Origin: Planctomycetaceae bacterium
Lineage (GTDB): Bacteria; Planctomycetota; Planctomycetia; Planctomycetales; Planctomycetaceae
Length of the DNA stretch: 5,930 bases
Assembly: GCA_027080405.1 (NCBI GenBank)
Contig: JALWSL010000366.1
Span: 1 to 5,930, forward strand
Direction: 5' to 3'
The notes under the pieces are model-generated. The model did not search any database, was not told the origin of the DNA, and was given only the letters and a program-made list of their open reading frames with translations. Below are positions 1-5,930 of this stretch, piece after piece. How positions within the stretch are numbered: position 1 is the stretch's first letter; every line of letters begins with the position of its first letter. The position numbers and the translations under genes are program-made.

Positions 1-1607
1 CAGGTTAAGGTGATGCCGAGATACCCGATGCCGAGGCCATAGGCTGAAAAAAGATAGGCCCCCTGTTTCGCATTTGTAAATGGCATGAAATAATCGACAT
101 TATTGGCACTGACCTGAAACGCGTGCATCAATCCACAAAAAGTAAATAGAGCTGCGATCAGGGACCAGATACCCGCTGCAAAGAACCTGCGTTCAATCAG
201 ACAGGCCGAGAGGGCAGCCAGAATCATGCAGGTGAAGATGTAACCTCGCTCCATCGAAATTAAACCACTGACAAGAAAACCGTTTACATCCGCATTCGCA
301 TTTTCTGCCAACAGCTCCTGTAGAGTTTTCCCACCAGAAGCGATAAACGAACCAAACATAATTGTCGCTCCCCAGGCAGCGATGGCAGGAAACAGGCCGA
401 TAGCCACTGCCGGAGCATGATGGGATTCCGTAGCCTGAAATGCCTGTGCAGTGATGATAACGCCGATCCAGAGCACGATCGCAACGCCAGCCTCGATCGG
501 AATGATACTCGAAACCAGGCCAATCATCCCGGTGAAGCAGATTAGCGTAACAACAAGACCATTAATGATCGAATATCCCGCCCGTGAGCCGAGTGCCTTC
601 CAGCCGGGATGGCCGATGTAAATGGTCGTTGGGAAACAGCTTCCGAAAAGCGCAGCCAACATCGTCCCCAAGCCATTAATCGCCATCGAAGGGGCGGTCG
701 CGTAATTGTCGCCTCCTGCCTGGGCCGATTCAATATTCTGTAATGATCCAATGACATTGAACAGCCCCATCGGAATGATAACTGTCAAAAACCCGATCCA
801 TTGATTCCAATCCTGCAGCAGACCGATCAGTTCCTGTCCAAGAAACAGTGGCGGATTCCAGGCGAGAGCTTCGATTTGGGTCTTCACCGCCGAAGGATCC
901 ATCGTACTGTTGAGCACCCAGACAGGCGGATTTTCCAGGTTCGGGGCAAGCACGGTCAACATCCAGGCTGTGGCTGTCCCTGCCAAAACTGCCAGTAAAC
1001 CGCCAGGCAGGCCCAAAGGAAAACGGCCACGGGAAAAAAGAGCGATCAGTATCAGTCCCATGGGAACCATAGAAATGAGCGGTTTATGGAAGATTTGCAG
1101 CGTGAAGGTCATGGCGATAAAACCGATGGAAATCCCGGCCAATGTCGAAAGAAGGGCAGCTCGTGGAGTATGTTTTCGAATTGATTCCGCAAAAAAAGAG
1201 CAGACAAACTCGATGACGCCACTGCCGAAGCAGGCGACCAGTCCCATTTTCCAAGCGGCTTCGACACTCTCTGTTCGTGCATAAACAGGAGCCATCACAA
1301 AAAAAATGTAAACCAGCATGGAAGGCGTATTGATACCGTAGGGAAGTGCGGTGACATCACCACGTTTTTCGCGTATGGCCAATCGGCACGCCTGCCAGGA
1401 ATAAAAAAGGTTACCAAAGAGAATGCTGACCGCTGCCCCGGGAAAAATGAAGCGGTACAGGTAAGACGCATTTTCACCTGTCATGCCGCAGATGAATGGA
1501 TTGCTGCACAGTGCAACAATCGCCAGGAACTGCACCAGATTATCGACAAACAGGCCGAAGAATCCATCAATATCCCGCTTGACAAAAATTGGGTAATGTT
1601 GCGGCAT
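1..1607 (-). CDS. NCS2/AGZA-like xanthine/uracil-type permease (3' end cut by window edge)
   Basis: Reading the minus strand from the ATG at 1607 gives 535 uninterrupted codons to the window edge, with no stop reached. The product is a polytopic inner-membrane protein. Hydrophobic segments lie near residues 15-33, 53-70, 96-109, 122-138, 151-171, 177-191, 199-220, 271-289, 307-322, 346-368, 373-390, 399-423, 455-471, 477-494 and 516 onward. Family-like motifs are [13 protein letters not shown] (83-95), the amphipathic substrate-site-like [12 protein letters not shown] (291-302) and [21 protein letters not shown] (326-346). Known relatives are proton-coupled carriers of xanthine, uracil, guanine or hypoxanthine; the substrate here cannot be read from sequence. 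The start is the only ATG, GTG or TTG between an in-frame TGA upstream and the conserved N-terminal region. The Shine-Dalgarno match before it is poor (TTAGG abutting the ATG). A sulfate-permease-like (SulP) carrier is a less likely alternative. The family call is fairly sure; the substrate is not. Confidence 0.8.
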   Translation of the reverse strand, partial: MPQHYPIFVKRDIDGFFGLFVDNLVQFLAIVALCSNPFICGMTGENASYLYRFIFPGAAVSILFGNLFYSWQACRLAIREKRGDVTALPYGINTPSMLVYIFFVMAPVYARTESVEAAWKMGLVACFGSGVIEFVCSFFAESIRKHTPRAALLSTLAGISIGFIAMTFTLQIFHKPLISMVPMGLILIALFSRGRFPLGLPGGLLAVLAGTATAWMLTVLAPNLENPPVWVLNSTMDPSAVKTQIEALAWNPPLFLGQELIGLLQDWNQWIGFLTVIIPMGLFNVIGSLQNIESAQAGGDNYATAPSMAINGLGTMLAALFGSCFPTTIYIGHPGWKALGSRAGYSIINGLVVTLICFTGMIGLVSSIIPIEAGVAIVLWIGVIITAQAFQATESHHAPAVAIGLFPAIAAWGATIMFGSFIASGGKTLQELLAENANADVNGFLVSGLISMERGYIFTCMILAALSACLIERRFFAAGIWSLIAALFTFCGLMHAFQVSANNVDYFMPFTNAKQGAYLFSAYGLGIGYLGITLT

Positions 1608-1608
1608 C

Positions 1609-1620
1609 CTAATTATCCAT
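1609..1620 (-). other. Three-codon mini-ORF abutting the permease start
   Basis: On the minus strand ATG GAT AAT TAG (1620-1609) ends one base before the permease ATG at 1607, in a different reading frame. Such a start-stop unit could feed ribosomes into the poorly ribosome-site-served permease start by re-initiation. It may equally be chance, as no clear Shine-Dalgarno sequence precedes the mini-ORF. Confidence 0.2.
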
Positions 1621-1997
1621 TCTGAAAATCGTGTCCTGTTGATTCTCCGATACCGTCCGGATCAATCATATTTTCCAGCGGTAATTCAAACATGCCCAAT
1701 AAAATCACTTTCGGCGGGGCATCGATACTTTATACCTTGAGAGGTGAACGGAATATATATTGAAATGCGCCGAGTTATCAAACGAGCACGCTGAATCTGT
1801 TCCAATCACATCTGCGAAGGACAAATGGTATTGGAAATCTGGTCAACAGACAAAAGCCCGACTCATTGAAAGGCGAGCTTGTTACCATCATCCCGGGATT
1901 CCGCAAATGGGATGCCCAAACTTTGCATGTTTTCTACCGGAACAGAGTTGCGAATCGAGGGTTACGAATCCCCAAACTGCATTCAGTTGAATTCATC

Positions 1998-2027
1998 TGG
2001 ATTAGATCCGGGCCGAACTGCTACAAT
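1998..2027 (+). promoter_or_regulatory. Candidate sigma-70-type promoter with extended -10 for the FAD oxidoreductase
   Basis: TACAAT at 2022-2027 is preceded by TG one base upstream (TGCTACAAT), an extended -10 element. A weak -35 (TGGATT, 1998-2003) lies 18 bases before it. Transcription would begin near 2034, leaving a leader of about 60 bases before the ATG at 2095. The extended -10 could compensate for the poor -35. This rests on pattern matching only. Confidence 0.35.
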
Positions 2028-2078
2028 GGGCACAGGAGTGAGAGCGGAACTATGCGAATCTTGATTGCCGAGATGGCA

Positions 2079-2085
2079 AAGAGGT
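2079..2085 (+). promoter_or_regulatory. Ribosome binding site that fixes the oxidoreductase start
   Basis: AAGAGGT, with core GAGG at 2081-2084, lies 10 bases before the ATG at 2095. It lies inside the extra codons that the alternative TTG start at 2065 would add. It therefore favours ATG 2095, which also puts the FAD-binding strand at the very N terminus, as is usual for the fold. Confidence 0.6.
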
Positions 2086-2094
2086 ACTGTCGAA

Positions 2095-3345
2095 ATGGAT
2101 GTCGATGTATTGATAGTTGGTGGCGGAATTGCCGGATTATGGACAGTGGATCAACTCCGACGGCATGGCTATCGTGCTTTTTTGGTGGAAAACCGATCTC
2201 TGGGACATGGCCAGACGATCACCTCTCAGGGGATCATTCATGGCGGCTTGAAATATTCTTTGCGAGGCGTCTTGACTGCCTCTGCCAATGAAATCCGTGA
2301 GATGCCCCTGGTGTGGCGTGAATGTTTGAGTGGACAACGAGAGCCGGATTTATCAAACGCAACTATTCGTTCCCATTGTTGTTATCTTTGGCAAACTGAT
2401 TCAATCGCTTCGCAGGCTGGGATGTGGGGAGCGTCACTTCAGTTGCGAGTCAAACCGGAAATGATCCCTGCTTCCCATCGACCCGATTTATTGAAACAAT
2501 CACCGGGAACTGTCTACCGTCTTGATGAACAGGTCGTCTCTCCCGGTTCAGTTCTTCGGTGTCTCAGAGAACGCAATCGGGAAGCGTTGCTGTTGTGCGA
2601 TAAAGAAAATGGAATCGGGTTTTCGTTCTCTCAATCCGGAACGGTCAATTCCGTGACAATTCGATGCCGGGAAGATGAACTCTACCTGACTCCCCGATGC
2701 GTTGTGATGACAGCGGGTATCGGAAATCAGCAGTTGAATGAGAGAGCCGGGCGAAAACAGCCGATGCAACGCCGCCCCTTGCAGATGGTTCTTGTACGTG
2801 GTGGGCTTGAGATGTTCCAGGGGCACTGTGTCGATGGTGCCAAAACGAGAATGACAATTACCTCCGAAGTAATCTCGGAAGGAGAAACTGTCTGGCAATT
2901 GGGAGGCCAGATCGCCGAACTCGGGGTTTCCATGGAAGTGGAAGAACTGATTCAGCACGCTGCGCAGGAATTGAAATCCATTTTGCCTGGTTTGAATATG
3001 CAAGACCTGAAGTTTGCGACCTATCGAGTCGATCGCGCAGAAAAGAAAAATTCGCTGGGTCTGCGTCCCGATGCTCCGCAGGTCCTGTTGCATAAAAATG
3101 TGGTGACCTGTTGGCCGACCAAGTTGGCTTTCGCCCCACGAGCAGCCGGGATGATCGAAGAAATGATAACTGATCGGCTGAACCTCGTCCCTTCGGTCAC
3201 TCCCGGAGAAAACGGGCAACAATGTGAAAACTGGCCGACTCCTGATGTCGCCAAGTCTCCTTGGGAAACGGCAACAAACTGGTATCGGGTCTCGGAAGAC
3301 CAGGTTTTCCCTGTTCGCGCAACTCCAGAGAAGCATGCAGCTTGA
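2095..3345 (+). CDS. FAD-dependent oxidoreductase, DAO family
   Basis: The protein has 416 residues from the ATG at 2095 and is probably cytoplasmic, with no signal peptide. It opens with a Rossmann dinucleotide-binding strand, [11 protein letters not shown] (GxGxxG core at 9-14). The acidic E32 ends the second strand (FLVEN) and would bind the FAD ribose. [12 protein letters not shown] (43-54) matches the conserved FAD-pyrophosphate/substrate region of DAO-type enzymes such as glycerol-3-phosphate and 2-hydroxy acid dehydrogenases. A second FAD-contacting stretch is VMTAGIGN (204-211), and a late one is [11 protein letters not shown] (342-352). Length fits the family (about 370-450). The substrate is not recognisable. 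It stands alone, with a divergent permease upstream and a 372-base gap before mqnC, so no pathway is implied by the neighbours. A TTG at 2065 would add ten residues but is less likely. The family assignment is strong; the specific function is unknown. Confidence 0.85.
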   Translation: MDVDVLIVGGGIAGLWTVDQLRRHGYRAFLVENRSLGHGQTITSQGIIHGGLKYSLRGVLTASANEIREMPLVWRECLSGQREPDLSNATIRSHCCYLWQTDSIASQAGMWGASLQLRVKPEMIPASHRPDLLKQSPGTVYRLDEQVVSPGSVLRCLRERNREALLLCDKENGIGFSFSQSGTVNSVTIRCREDELYLTPRCVVMTAGIGNQQLNERAGRKQPMQRRPLQMVLVRGGLEMFQGHCVDGAKTRMTITSEVISEGETVWQLGGQIAELGVSMEVEELIQHAAQELKSILPGLNMQDLKFATYRVDRAEKKNSLGLRPDAPQVLLHKNVVTCWPTKLAFAPRAAGMIEEMITDRLNLVPSVTPGENGQQCENWPTPDVAKSPWETATNWYRVSEDQVFPVRATPEKHAA

Positions 3346-3378
3346 TATTTTTCAGCATGAAAACAATCTGCAACTTCG

Positions 3379-3422
3379 TTCAGGCCCCTGTTTCTCCCGC
3401 TGATTTCGTTCTTTTGCCTGAA
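3379..3422. repeat. Seven-base inverted repeat downstream of the oxidoreductase
   Basis: TTCAGGC (3379-3385) pairs perfectly with GCCTGAA (3416-3422) across a 30-base loop. The plus strand shows an A-run, not a T-run, shortly after (3432-3438), so it is not a classical intrinsic terminator for the oxidoreductase. The match may be chance. Confidence 0.25.
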
Positions 3423-3628
3423 TCAATCCGCAAAAAAACTCCCCTGTGAATTTCGTTGCGCTATAACTTGAGGATCAGTCATGCTAAGCTGTCCATTTGA
3501 CTGCTGCAGGCAGTAATTGATGTGTAATGTTTCTGTTGTTTCGTGATTGAAAAAACTGAATAACACTCCACACCATCGAGAGCGTTTGATACTGATGTAT
3601 GCCCGACATTTTCTGCCTTCAGCCCAGG

Positions 3629-3658
3629 TTGCAATAAGATGCGATAAATTGCGATTAG
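3629..3658 (+). repeat. Three tandem 10-base direct repeats upstream of mqnC
   Basis: Three abutting units read TTGCAATAAG (3629-3638), ATGCGATAAA (3639-3648) and TTGCGATTAG (3649-3658). Consensus is WTGCRATWAR, with six of ten positions invariant. The exact 10-base period would place each unit on the same DNA face, as in a repressor or activator site. The array ends 59 bases before the mqnC ATG, a reasonable place for a regulatory element. The repeat is seen directly; a regulatory role is inferred. Confidence 0.5.
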
Positions 3659-3717
3659 AGGTATACAAGCCGTGTTCCAGTTAGAATACAGGTTGATTTT
3701 CCGAGAGATACCAGAAC

Positions 3718-4869
3718 ATGATTAGCCAGACGAAATTCGATATTGGTCCGATTCTCGAACGAGCCGTTGCTGGTGAACGACTGACCCCCGAAGAGGGGTT
3801 GCGTTTGCTCGAATCACATGATTTGACCGCGATCGGGAAAGCGGCTCATGCGGTATGTCAGCGACTGCATCCTGAACCGTTTCGCACCTATAACATCGAC
3901 CGTAACATCAATTACACGAATGCGTGCACTGCCGTCTGCAATTTCTGTGCGTTCTATCGCCCGCCTAACCATCCCGATGTTTACGTTCTATCGCCCGAGC
4001 AACTGCGTCAGAAAATTCAGGAAACGGTCGATATGGGAGGCGATCAAATTCTCATTCAAGGGGGACTGCATCCCAAGCTTCCACTGGAATGGTATGAAGA
4101 AATGCTGCGGAAAATTAAATCCGATTTTCCGCAAATCAACATTCACGGATTCAGTCCGCCCGAAATTCATCACTTTACGAAGATCAGCAAACTGCCTCTT
4201 CGAACCGTTCTCGAACGACTCAAGGAAGCGGGCCTGGGCAGCATCCCCGGCGGTGGTGGTGAGATTCTTGTTGATCGTGTCCGTAAGGAAATTACGAGAG
4301 GGAAATCGTTGACAGATGATTGGCTCAACGTGCATCGCGTCTGGCATCAACTGGGCGGACGTTCGACAGCGACGATGATGTTCGGGCACATCGAAACATT
4401 GGCGGAACGGATTGAGCATTTTGAACGACTGCGGCAACTCCAGGACGAAACGGGCGGCTTTACCGCGTTCATCAGTTGGACGATGCAACCCGATCATACG
4501 GCGATGGAGGATGTCCCGCCCGCCGGTGCATTCGAGTACCTCAAGACACAGGCGGTCAGCCGACTCTATCTCGATAACTTCAAAAACATACAGTCGTCCT
4601 GGGTAACACAAGGCGAAAAAATCGGCCAGATCGGCCTTAACTTCGGAGCTAACGATATGGGTAGTTTAATGCTCGAAGAGAATGTTGTATCACAAGCCGG
4701 GACCGTTCATCATCTCACATTAAATTCGATTAAACGCTGCATCACTGAAGCAGGCTACATTCCCCGTCAACGTAATGTGCACTACGAGTACATCGATCAA
4801 TATCCCCCTGCCCCGGAAGCAGCAGCGAATGCAGATTCAAAAGGGAGCAGACCGCTTCCGATTCTGTAA
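3718..4869 (+). CDS. mqnC: Cyclic dehypoxanthine futalosine synthase (radical SAM), menaquinone biosynthesis
   Basis: This 383-residue cytoplasmic radical SAM enzyme cyclises dehypoxanthine futalosine to its spiro cyclic form in the futalosine route to menaquinone. The [4Fe-4S] cluster motif CX3CX2C is at C70, C74 and C77, within NINYTNACTAVCNFCAFYR. The SAM-binding glycine segment is at GGDQILIQGG (107-116). MqnC-type rather than MqnE-type signatures follow: SIPGGGGEILVDRVR (175-189), STATMMFGHIET (216-227), LQDETGGFTAFISW (241-254), IQSSWVTQG (291-299) and NFGANDMGSLMLEENVVS (308-325). Length is close to the family norm, with a slightly extended, low-complexity Ala/Pro C terminus (363-383). 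The ATG at 3718 has a weak purine-rich ribosome site (GAGAG, 3703-3707). The HIRAN gene follows after 23 bases. The main alternative, the paralogue MqnE, is disfavoured by the MMFGH and SSWVTQG motifs. Confidence 0.93.
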   Translation: MISQTKFDIGPILERAVAGERLTPEEGLRLLESHDLTAIGKAAHAVCQRLHPEPFRTYNIDRNINYTNACTAVCNFCAFYRPPNHPDVYVLSPEQLRQKIQETVDMGGDQILIQGGLHPKLPLEWYEEMLRKIKSDFPQINIHGFSPPEIHHFTKISKLPLRTVLERLKEAGLGSIPGGGGEILVDRVRKEITRGKSLTDDWLNVHRVWHQLGGRSTATMMFGHIETLAERIEHFERLRQLQDETGGFTAFISWTMQPDHTAMEDVPPAGAFEYLKTQAVSRLYLDNFKNIQSSWVTQGEKIGQIGLNFGANDMGSLMLEENVVSQAGTVHHLTLNSIKRCITEAGYIPRQRNVHYEYIDQYPPAPEAAANADSKGSRPLPIL

Positions 4870-4881
4870 CCATTTTCGAAA

Positions 4882-4888
4882 AAGGGAG
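4882..4888 (+). promoter_or_regulatory. Ribosome binding site of the HIRAN gene
   Basis: AAGGGAG lies four bases before the ATG at 4893, inside the 23-base gap after mqnC. The spacing is slightly short, but the match is much better than at the internal ATGs 4914, 4938 and 4944, so it supports 4893 as the start. Confidence 0.55.
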
Positions 4889-4892
4889 CCAG

Positions 4893-5291
4893 ATGAACTC
4901 GCCTGATAATAAAATGATTGCGGTATCTGCAGCAGGTATGAAGATGGATTACCTGTTCCTTGCATCATTCCATGTTGCCGGGTTCAGCTACTATCAAGGC
5001 TCTTTTCTGTTTAGCGAGCTGAAAATCGGTTCCCGCATCGAGCTTGTTCCCGAGACCAACAACATCCACGATGAATACGCCGTGGAATTACGATTTAACG
5101 GGAATAAAATTGGTTACGTTCCGCGTGGGGAAAATCGTGAAATTTCAACGATCCTGAAAGCGGGGCACGATATCTTCATTGGCGTCGTCCAACAAGTCTC
5201 CCCGGCAGAGCATCCCGAACATCAAGTTCGCGTCGGCGTATTTGTCACCAGGAATAAAGAAGCAGCAAAAAATTCTACCGAAGCATCGTGA
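4893..5291 (+). CDS. Small stand-alone HIRAN-domain protein
   Basis: This 132-residue soluble protein is almost entirely one HIRAN domain (about residues 20-120). Diagnostic features are the N-terminal strand FLASFHVAGFSYYQG (22-36), LVPETNNIHDEYAVEL (51-66; the P-E-x-N-x-x-D-x-x-AV pattern typical of the domain), KIGYVPRGEN (72-81) and a closing strand VRVGVFVTR (112-120). HIRAN domains occur in the eukaryotic helicase HLTF, where they bind 3' single-stranded DNA ends, and as free-standing bacterial proteins of unknown role. DNA binding is therefore a family-based inference only. There is no signal peptide or membrane segment. The gene lies 23 bases after mqnC on the same strand and is probably co-transcribed, although no biochemical link to menaquinone is known to me. 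Internal Met residues (8, 16, 18) leave the exact start slightly uncertain. The domain call is firm; the function is unknown. Confidence 0.85.
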   Translation: MNSPDNKMIAVSAAGMKMDYLFLASFHVAGFSYYQGSFLFSELKIGSRIELVPETNNIHDEYAVELRFNGNKIGYVPRGENREISTILKAGHDIFIGVVQQVSPAEHPEHQVRVGVFVTRNKEAAKNSTEAS

Positions 5292-5352
5292 GGCATATTG
5301 AAATGTCTGCTTGCCCCATATTGATGCTCGTCGCAAAAAACGTGAATTGAGA

Positions 5353-5361
5353 TGGCATAAT
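5353..5361 (+). promoter_or_regulatory. Candidate extended -10 promoter for the molybdopterin oxidoreductase
   Basis: TGGCATAAT (5353-5361) fits an extended -10 (TGn plus CATAAT). No good -35 accompanies it; TCGCAA at 5331-5336 with a 19-base spacer is the nearest. Transcription would start near 5368, about 34 bases before the ATG at 5402. It suggests the gene need not depend on the mqnC transcript. Confidence 0.33.
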
Positions 5362-5371
5362 CTGTAGGTTG

Positions 5372-5390
5372 CATCTTACCGCCATCTTAC
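5372..5390 (+). repeat. Direct repeat CATCTTAC x2 just before the ribosome site
   Basis: CATCTTAC occurs at 5372-5379 and again at 5383-5390, an 11-base period, between the candidate -10 and the Shine-Dalgarno sequence. It would lie in the 5' leader of the mRNA or form a small operator. With only two eight-base copies, chance is possible. Confidence 0.3.
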
Positions 5391-5396
5391 AGGGAG
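5391..5396 (+). promoter_or_regulatory. Ribosome binding site of the molybdopterin oxidoreductase
   Basis: AGGGAG is five bases before the ATG at 5402, which supports that codon as the start. Confidence 0.6.
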
Positions 5397-5401
5397 CGCT
5401 G

Positions 5402-5930
5402 ATGTCAACAGATCCGAAATATCAAACAGGTGAACCGGCTACTTCGCAGGACTTGCCCGAAGACATCATTATCAGTGCAGATACGTTGCGGGAAAATCGG
5501 ATACCGCCGGGGCAATCACGCACACGCAAATGGCCGGTGTTGCAGGCGGGACCAGTGATGAATATCTCGCAACAGGATTGGTCGCTGTCAATTGGTGGGC
5601 TGGTCGATAATCCCATCACGCTCAATTGGGAGGCGTTCAGACAATTGCCTCGAGTGAAAGTTTTGTCCGACTTTCACTGCGTTACCAAATGGTCGCGACT
5701 GGCAAATCTGTGGGAAGGGGTTTCGACAAAACTGATTGCAGAATTGGTGGGTGTTCAGCCAGAAGCCCGGTTTGTTCTTCCAGGTGCTTACGACAATGGC
5801 TGGTCAACAAATCTTCCGCTCGAAAATTTTCTTTCGGAGGATGCGCTATTATGTGACACGCACGATGGAGAACTTCTCGATGCCGACCACGGCGGGCCGG
5901 TGCGATTGGTTGTGCCGCTGCTTTATGTAC
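5402..5930 (+). CDS. Sulfite-oxidase-like molybdopterin-dependent oxidoreductase (3' end cut by window edge)
   Basis: The first 176 residues of a molybdopterin-binding enzyme of the sulfite oxidase/YedY superfamily are visible; the frame is open at the right edge. The core shows WSLSIGGLVDNPITL (60-74), then DFHCVTKWSRLANLWEGV (90-107), in which C93 is the expected molybdenum ligand. DNGWSTNLPLE (131-141) and DADHGGPVRLVVP (160-172) follow, with R168 in the conserved cofactor/substrate-binding segment. There is no Tat or Sec signal in the polar N terminus, so this is probably a cytoplasmic member like Bacillus YuiH rather than the periplasmic MsrP (YedY). Relatives of this short type are about 200-230 residues, so perhaps 30-50 residues are missing. 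The physiological substrate of these cytoplasmic forms is not established. The start is supported by the AGGGAG ribosome site five bases upstream. A 110-base gap with its own candidate promoter separates it from the HIRAN gene. Confidence 0.87.
   Translation, partial: MSTDPKYQTGEPATSQDLPEDIIISADTLRENRIPPGQSRTRKWPVLQAGPVMNISQQDWSLSIGGLVDNPITLNWEAFRQLPRVKVLSDFHCVTKWSRLANLWEGVSTKLIAELVGVQPEARFVLPGAYDNGWSTNLPLENFLSEDALLCDTHDGELLDADHGGPVRLVVPLLYV

Larger units (their letters stand above)
1608..2094. other. Divergent intergenic region between permease and FAD oxidoreductase
   Basis: This 487-base gap separates two divergently transcribed genes, so it should hold both promoters. On the plus strand an extended -10 element sits about 70 bases before the oxidoreductase start. 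On the minus strand I find no convincing -35/-10 pair for the permease. An AT-rich palindrome, AATATATATT, lies at 1752-1761. Short open frames exist here (TTG at 1760 to 1990; 1866-2291), but they lack a good ribosome site, resemble no family I know, and the longer one overlaps the oxidoreductase in another frame. I therefore annotate no gene. No strong terminator, tRNA or riboswitch fold was recognised by eye. Confidence 0.6.
3346..3717. other. Intergenic region upstream of mqnC, no gene recognised
   Basis: These 372 bases are stop-rich on the plus strand. The only open stretch of note is an 81-codon minus-strand frame (3668-3423) with a TTG start and no convincing ribosome site or family resemblance. 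The region contains a small AT-rich hairpin just after the oxidoreductase stop (3349-3363, TTTTCA-GCA-TGAAAA), a longer inverted repeat at 3379-3422, a short stem at 3500-3514 (ACTGC/GCAGT), and a triple direct repeat at 3629-3658. No U-tracted rho-independent terminator for the oxidoreductase is evident. TAGAAT at 3682-3687 is a possible -10 for mqnC, but no acceptable -35 goes with it. Confidence 0.55.

Noticed and set aside
910..1284. 124-codon plus-strand open frame
   Set aside because: It lies wholly inside the minus-strand permease, whose frame is continuous and rich in family motifs; this is an antisense shadow.
1957..1974. tRNA T-arm-like string GGGTTACGAATCCCC
   Set aside because: The loop is one base too long and lacks TTCGA, and no acceptor stem, anticodon arm or CCA is found around it.
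1951..2060. CGAATC occurring at 1951, 1965 and 2055
   Set aside because: A six-base word at irregular spacing is expected by chance at this density.
1866..2291. 141-codon plus-strand frame crossing the oxidoreductase start, including an AGGAG (2035-2039) and ATG at 2052
   Set aside because: It overlaps the oxidoreductase by about 200 bases in another frame, the AGGAG-to-ATG spacing is long, and the translation resembles no family.
2548..3336. 262-codon minus-strand open frame
   Set aside because: It is antisense to the well-supported FAD oxidoreductase and has no recognisable domain; a shadow despite its length.
3423..3668. 81-codon minus-strand frame in the gap before mqnC
   Set aside because: It has a TTG start, a weak ribosome site, no domain and an unbalanced composition; there is not enough to call a gene.
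3988..4611. 207-codon minus-strand open frame
   Set aside because: It is antisense to mqnC, whose signatures cover the same stretch.
5294..5324. Direct repeat CATATTGA (5294-5301 and 5317-5324) after the HIRAN gene
   Set aside because: Two eight-base AT-rich copies at a 23-base period are likely by chance, and they form no hairpin or terminator.

Overview
The window looks like ordinary chromosomal DNA from a bacterium of roughly 50% GC. A planctomycete of the Gimesia/Rubinisphaera kind is my best guess. This rests on the futalosine-pathway menaquinone gene, the moderate GC content, the loosely packed genes with long intergenic gaps, and the general look of the proteins. It is an inference, not a demonstrated assignment.

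Layout: (1) 1-1607, minus strand: a polytopic permease of the xanthine/uracil (NCS2/AGZA-like) type, whose C-terminal end runs off the left edge. (2) 1608-2094: a 487-base divergent intergenic region with a plausible extended -10 promoter for the next gene. (3) 2095-3345, plus: an FAD-dependent oxidoreductase of the DAO fold, substrate unknown. (4) 3346-3717: a 372-base gap with no convincing gene. It carries three tandem 10-base direct repeats about 60 bases upstream of the next start. (5) 3718-4869, plus: mqnC, the radical SAM cyclic dehypoxanthine futalosine synthase of menaquinone biosynthesis. (6) 4893-5291, plus: a small stand-alone HIRAN-domain protein, 23 bases after mqnC and probably co-transcribed with it. 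(7) 5402-5930, plus: the first 176 codons of a cytoplasmic sulfite-oxidase-like molybdopterin enzyme that runs off the right edge, with its own candidate extended -10 promoter.

How the genes relate: mqnC makes menaquinone, the likely respiratory quinone. The FAD enzyme and the molybdenum enzyme are both redox proteins, but nothing in the sequence ties them to the same pathway. The futalosine pathway releases hypoxanthine or adenine, and the permease is of a nucleobase-transporter type; this is a weak link because the permease is divergent and two genes away. I see no mobile element, CRISPR array, tRNA, rRNA or defence cassette. The observations most worth following are the phased triple repeat before mqnC and the mqnC-HIRAN pairing.
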